A stretch of 64,000 nucleotides of DNA from Kappaphycus alvarezii (taxonomy: Eukaryota; Rhodophyta; Florideophyceae; Gigartinales; Solieriaceae). Numbering within the stretch: position 1 is the stretch's first letter; every line of letters begins with the position of its first letter. The stretch is from the NCBI GenBank assembly GCA_002205965.3, contig NADL03000662.1:1364001-1428000 (forward strand). The letters are read 5' to 3'. The notes beneath the pieces are model-generated. The model made no database searches and was not told the DNA's origin. It saw only the letters and a list, made by a program, of their open reading frames with translations. The translations under genes were made by a program, and so were the position numbers. This document shows, in pieces, positions 59,501 through 64,000 of the stretch.

Positions 59501-60256
59501 CACTTAATTATTTAGTTCCAACTTCTCCCCTATTTTAGACAGCCACACCACTTCACCTGCTAACCTTCTTACCCCCCCGTCATCATGTCCAAACTCCGAT
59601 CCTCACTAAAAAATCAGCAGGTAAACCAGAGAGACAGCAAATATTGGCAGCCTGGACTTAGCGGAGAAGTGGCCCACTAATTGCGGTGACAACCGCGGAA
59701 TGTTAAAGCAGCAACTCGTTGGAGATTATGTTTTAATACGCAGGCAAGGTAGCACACACAGAGGAAGATGACTGAGATAAGATAATTTCGGTCGACGAAG
59801 ATGACTGAATAGATTAGTAGGAGCCGTTCAAGTGCAAATGCGACGGTGTTTCCGAGAGCGTTCTGGAGTCATCTTTGGGAAAGGTGTGGAAATGGGGAAT
59901 GTGAGGCTTAATCTTGATTTGATTTCCTCAAGGCAGGGAAAATTGGAAGGTGGGGTTTGACAAAGTTTTGAAGGACCTGGATGTATGTGAGAAGAGTCAA
60001 TATACAGTCTTGACTCGTATCCGGGAATTCACACGGGCAGTATCGCTGATATGGAATTTTGGGTGATATATTTGTTTCCAATCTAAATCAAGGTTCCTGT
60101 GAGTAGCAGAGCTAGCTATTATGTTGTTCATGATTTATCCTGCCCGCATAACTCACTGGAATATATTAATGTTATTTACGGGAGATTATGAGTCTCTAAG
60201 ATTTGCTAAAAATTCTGTGTACAGTACAGTATTTGGATCAAATTTATTCCTCGTAA
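59501..60256. other. No supported gene
   Basis: GC rises again. A tandem-like duplication of TTTTAGA-AGCCACACCACTT occurs near 59486-59510 and 59533-59555. No coding sequence could be supported. Confidence 0.35.
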
Positions 60257-61207
60257 GAGCATCCCCACCGGTTGAGGCAAACGATCAAATAATATCAAAT
60301 ATGATCTCCTCTCATTGGTGGATGTAAATTTTATGTTTTTTAGCTCTTTGTCCCTACATTTTTTCCCACCGGTTCATCACTTCCCGTAGTCCTGCACATC
60401 CTCCTACTCAGACATTACCATCAACTTCTGTTGGTGGTGGCTTGAGGCGAAAAAATGGTACGGCAATACGCTGGAAGAACAGTAAAGATATCTGCTCAGA
60501 CCAGACGATAGGGTCCTCGGAGACCAGCAACCAGGCCCTTGCTAGTGCGCAATCATCCAATACGGTGTAATTGGTACCTCTAACCTTGCGCTAGGAGTAG
60601 AGGTGACGATAGGTGTAGTAGGATATGATTGTACCGCCGTATGTATTGCAGGTCTAGGGGCAGAGACGGCAGGTGGTTCAGACGCAGGATGAATCACTTT
60701 TGGATGGCTAGATATCAGAGCAGCTTGTTTGGTAGGATCGGTACTAAGATAGGTGGTTGAGGCAGGAGCGGATGCTCGCACGGTCGTTACGGGGCTTGAA
60801 CGGAAGCGGTAAGCACTCCAGAAGGTGCAGATGAAGGTAACATGTCTCTTTCATGGAGGTTTTCCATTGTTTCGGAGCTATCCTTGAAAGAGACGGCTTG
60901 GGTGAGAGGTTGTGTGTGTTGGGGGAGGGCTGTTGGGATGAGATTGTCGAATGCTGGCAGTGTACTTGGCGCGATGATAACCCCTGATGTTTGGCGGGAA
61001 ACGGGGAGGAAGGCCAATCATATCACGACAATTGCATACACACCGAGAGCAAAGTTGCAAATTTCGGAGTCAAACTGATACCGATTTGACTCTCTTTTTT
61101 GCCCATTTGCAAAAATTTGCCTTTTTATACTGCCGGTGGGAGTGTTCAATCTGAGACCAAATCAAAAAAATAAATTTAATCATTTGCATCAACCGGTGGG
61201 GATGCTC
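60257..61207. mobile_element. PIF/Harbinger-like inverted-repeat element with TAA target duplication
   Basis: The left end reads GAGCATCCCCACCGGTTGA then GGCAAACGATCAAAT. The right end, read from the other strand, gives GAGCATCCCCACCGGTTGA then TGCAAATGATTAAAT, about 34 bp with only three mismatches. Both ends are flanked by TAA (60254-60256 and 61208-61210). A 3-bp TAA/TWA duplication with a G-rich-complement terminus is characteristic of PIF/Harbinger transposons. The 951-bp element has no recognisable transposase, so it would be non-autonomous or carry only an accessory ORF. A TATAAAAAGG box on the minus strand near 61125 precedes a minus-strand ORF. Confidence 0.72.
60542..61017 (-). CDS. 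Pro/Ser/Thr-rich ORF inside the Harbinger-like element
   Basis: Two minus-strand frames (61017-60787 and 60781-60542) read in the same low-complexity style and join by one base at a C run near 60791-60794, giving a protein of about 158 residues. It starts MAFLPVSRQTSGVIIAPSTL and ends SARLEVPITPYWMIAH. It is rich in Pro, Ser, Thr and Ala with no known domain. A TATA-like box lies about 110 bp upstream of the ATG within the element. Harbinger elements often carry a second, Myb-like protein; no Myb helix is visible here, so the role is unknown. Confidence 0.4.
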
Positions 61208-61210
61208 TAA

Positions 61211-62530
61211 ATAATACAGGTGAGTTGGGAGATAACATCAACGGCAGAATCGAGTAAAACGATGTTGGAATTCAACCTCAGACTAGAGAAACGTTTAGGT
61301 TCCAGTTATAAATTGAGTAGAGGTTGAAGAACCTGGCCCTTCTAGTCAGACTCCAACTTCAGTTCCTCGCCTTATTTCACTTCCCGTGCTTTCACAACTA
61401 TATCATGGTAGCGCCTTCAGCTTGGAAGAACTCTGCTTTGGGATAGACAGTGCTGACTCTTTCATCTCCGCCGAACTACAGTACTCCTACCACTGGTGTC
61501 TATTGGACCGTTGTCCTCATATGAGGACTACTTTTAGCACTTCTTTTCAATACAAAATTTTTTAACTCAGCGCATTTTTTGTCCCTCCATATTAGTTAAT
61601 GAGTGTAGATGGCCGATCAAAACAAACTTTTCAAGATTGTTGACCTCGGTGAAGGCTAGAGCAGTTTTCCCTCACCAGCTTCCGCTCTTCGCAAGAAGTT
61701 GTGAAAACGACTTCATTTTGGAAGGTAAAATAGTTCGTATTATCGTGCGGGGTTTCAGAAACGAGTGCGCATGTACTGTAAAAATTACTGTACTGTAAGT
61801 AAACATAAAAAACCTTTTTTCTAGTAAAAATTTCGGGCTTCCAAAACATTTACATTTCCAAAATGTAACGGAAATTGTCCTCATATGAGGACAAAGCGTG
61901 CCTCATATAATGACAGTGCTTGGTCGGATAGACACTTGCTAGTTCTGCCAATATTTTCCCCGTTCCCCAAAAATATACTGTACGCATCTTTGATATCAAC
62001 CCTTTTTCGTCGATAAATTTATCTCCGCATATCGTTATCATAGCGGTGGCAGATCTATTGCTCCTACTACGTAGACGTTTACAGTATTACGTCGCTAAGG
62101 ATTTTGCGAAGAAGAGACCCAGGCGTACGTATCTACAGTAAAGCACACCGGATGTCTCCCTCTGCGCTGATTCCCTTTTCATTAGCGCAATGCTTCTTCC
62201 TCATAATGGCGTTCGGGAGTGGCCTTTGCGAGCCATCGCCCCGTAAACAAAACACTCGACCGGTCACCTCAGCCAAAAAGGGCTCTGTTATCACTGATAT
62301 CACTGAAACTCATTGACAGCGAATAGTTTCTACGCTGCAGACGGTGCCCTAAAATGCTTCAAATGAGATTTCCGCTCCGTCTTTGCACTTATACTTGTTG
62401 GTCCACAGTCCTGCAATTGTCAGACGTGCGTGTGAGCTTCGATACTTAGAGGGAGAGCGGTAGCCGATGCGGGTCAACTTGGCCCAAGACATTCCACGGT
62501 AGCGTAGTAACTTTATGGCATTAGTACGAG
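61211..62530. other. No supported gene; repeated palindrome
   Basis: The perfect 16-bp palindrome GTCCTCATATGAGGAC occurs twice, at 61513-61528 and 61877-61892, about 350 bp apart. Between and beyond them are only short ORFs (70-72 codons minus strand; a plus-strand 70-codon ORF at 62104-62316 with a hydrophobic start, SALIPFSLAQCFFLIMAFGS). None is recognised. Confidence 0.4.
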
Positions 62531-63265
62531 GGGTCCAGCACAGGAACGACTATTTTGCTGGCTAAGTGCTTACCGGGTGGTTCACGTAGGCCACGTGCAC
62601 TGGTGTACGCGACACGACAGTGTTCGCCTAACACGACCATATCGCGTAACCAATTCACCGGTGGATGCGAGTTTGGATAACTCCAACCCCTGTGTCGAAC
62701 TTCTCCGCGATGCGCGGGAGGGGAACCTTTATGAAGAGGACAGTTGCGGGTTAAGGCGAACCCAAGGACTCGAAAGCCAGCGATTGGAATTCGAAATTGG
62801 GGGCCAGTGTCGGGTTGTCGGGGGAGGGAGGGAGTCGCAACAGTTTGCTCCAGGTCAGTCATCTTGTTGCGGTGCGCCACTGCAGCAGCATCGCCCACTT
62901 CGCATGTGGTCTTTGATCGTACGTTGTCCTTGAACGGTGAGACGATGATGACGTCGCAGGCGATAGGGCGGTTGGAAATGCCGTCTGGAGCTGCTGGTGG
63001 ATGGACCAGTATGTCAGCAGGTCGCAGCTCAGTGCCTGGTGCCAGAAGCGGGACCTCGATGTGGCAGTCCAGGCCAGGTGCACGGGCGATACGCCCGGCA
63101 ATGAAGTTGCGGAGAGAGTCATGCCGGTGTTTGCAACTAAACCCTGAAGGGCACAGGTCCACTGCGAGTCTCTAATCCTGTCCATCGGTCTTTACAATGC
63201 TCGCAGTTCCGAGGGAGCGAGTCACCCTCAACGGGCAGTCCGAGGTAGCGTAGATACTTTAGTAT
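62531..63265 (-). pseudogene. R2-type retroelement 3' end, subfamily B copy 5
   Basis: It contains the longest uninterrupted frame of this family (213 codons, 63162-62521). Upstream of it, in shifted frames, is the finger start CEHCK near 63195. Then come DLCPSGFSCKHRHDSLRN, IEVPLLAPGTELRPADILVH (63065-63010), the catalytic-strand region ACDVIIVSPFKDN (62960-62920) and AHRNKMTDLEQTV. The R-P-A-D and D-V-x-x-V-S-P blocks needed for the endonuclease are intact. It starts at about the finger, so the whole reverse transcriptase is missing. Its 3' boundary (GGTCCAGCACAGGAA near 62531) corresponds to that of copy 2 (GGTCCAGCGCAGGAA near 25794). Confidence 0.78.
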
Positions 63266-64000
63266 ATTTAAGTTGCTTCAGAAGCGGAAAAGTTGGGGGG
63301 TTTAAACTTTGACTGATATCGTGGCTGTTATCCGGCGTCGTGGTGCGTAGTGCGGGCTAACTGATGGAAGGCAGTCGGGCGTTCAATGTGTTTGCACTTT
63401 GCACTGGACATAAATTTTCGATAGAGTAACATAAAGAAAAGGACCAAACAATTTTAGTTGCAGAGTACTGTACAGTACAATTTCCTACATACGTGTGTAA
63501 CATACCAACAATCAGAGAAACCTACAGTACAGCTGATATGCAATGCTCAAGAAGCAGCACCTCTACACGTGCACAATGATGTGAGAGGAATGACGCAGCG
63601 CTTCCGCGACAGCAACTCTGTTGAATAGTGCAGACCACTGCCCGGACTTCCTCCGTGCTCCTTGCTGAGGACATTGCGGGAAAAAAGGCAGTTAAGGATC
63701 GATCAATGTCTACAAAATACTCATGCGTTCGTCTTTTGCAATATAAACAGCATCAATTTTTGAAATACACTGATGCTTTTGTCTGGTTTCACGAAGAAAG
63801 TGGACGAAGAATGAATCAATCCAGTACGTTAATGTTTAATTTCATGCCCAGCACGGAAATCAAGAAGAAATGAACTGCACCGTACAAAAGTCTATATACA
63901 CAAAAGTCGCTCGACTAGCGCTTGGCAATGTTAACGAGAAATTGAAGCCTAGTTAGGCCGAGTGGACGAATACGGCGACAGCGAGAGGCACGGGAAGGGA
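63266..64000. other. No supported gene
   Basis: An 81-codon plus-strand ORF at 63628-63873 is unrecognised. GTACTGTACAGTACA-type repeats near 63464-63480 resemble those at 29.03-29.11 and 38.16-38.20 kb. Confidence 0.35.

Noticed and set aside
1..64000. CRISPR array, bacterial operon or prophage
   Set aside because: No regularly spaced direct repeats, no ribosome-binding-site-led gene clusters and no phage genes; content is eukaryotic.

Overview
This is a eukaryotic nuclear window dominated by decayed transposable elements. It holds only three recognisable host genes, all incomplete or frameshifted as given. The host genes show no clear spliceosomal introns and encode large secreted or membrane proteins (PKD/PA14-like, IPT/TIG-REJ) and a copine. 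Together with the mix of Ty1/copia, chromodomain Ty3/gypsy, PiggyBac-like, Tc1/mariner and R2-type elements, this best fits a red alga with a compact-gene, transposon-rich genome (a Chondrus-like florideophyte). That assignment is an inference; nothing here proves the species.

Layout. 1-592: 5' end of a secreted PKD/PA14-like gene on the minus strand, running off the left edge. 3.0-3.5 kb: relic of an R2-type endonuclease. 3.75-8.96 kb: an almost full-length but inactivated Ty1/copia retrotransposon (minus strand) with two LTRs, primer-binding site and polypurine tract. 10.6-11.5 kb: a second copia gag fragment. 12.07-13.87 kb: a chromodomain Ty3/gypsy integrase relic split by a 352-bp inserted repeat. 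About 14.1 kb: a class-II tRNA-like sequence. 14.6-16.0 kb: a PiggyBac-like transposase relic. 20.8-30.7 kb: a graveyard of R2-type retroelement 3' ends in both orientations, plus a third copia fragment.

32.65-37.51 kb: the largest host gene, a signal peptide-IPT/TIG-IPT/TIG-REJ-transmembrane protein. 38.71-40.46 kb: a copine (C2-C2-vWA). Both are on the plus strand and probably expressed separately. 42.36-43.57 kb: a Tc1/mariner element with terminal inverted repeats. 43.6-44.06 kb: a second copy of the repeat found inside the gypsy integrase. 44.2-45.5 kb: another R2-type relic. 45.8-46.6 kb: a second mariner relic.

From about 49.2 to 59.5 kb the sequence is clearly more AT-rich and almost free of recognisable genes. 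It holds one coding-like island (50.9-51.4 kb) and diverged internal repeats. 60.26-61.21 kb is a TAA-flanked inverted-repeat element (PIF/Harbinger-like) carrying a Pro/Ser/Thr-rich ORF. 62.5-63.3 kb is another R2-type 3' end.

All frame breaks I could resolve in the host genes are one-base length changes in or next to short homopolymers. That suggests sequencing or assembly indels at least as much as pseudogenes. The transposon relics, in contrast, carry true stops, substituted catalytic residues and truncations.
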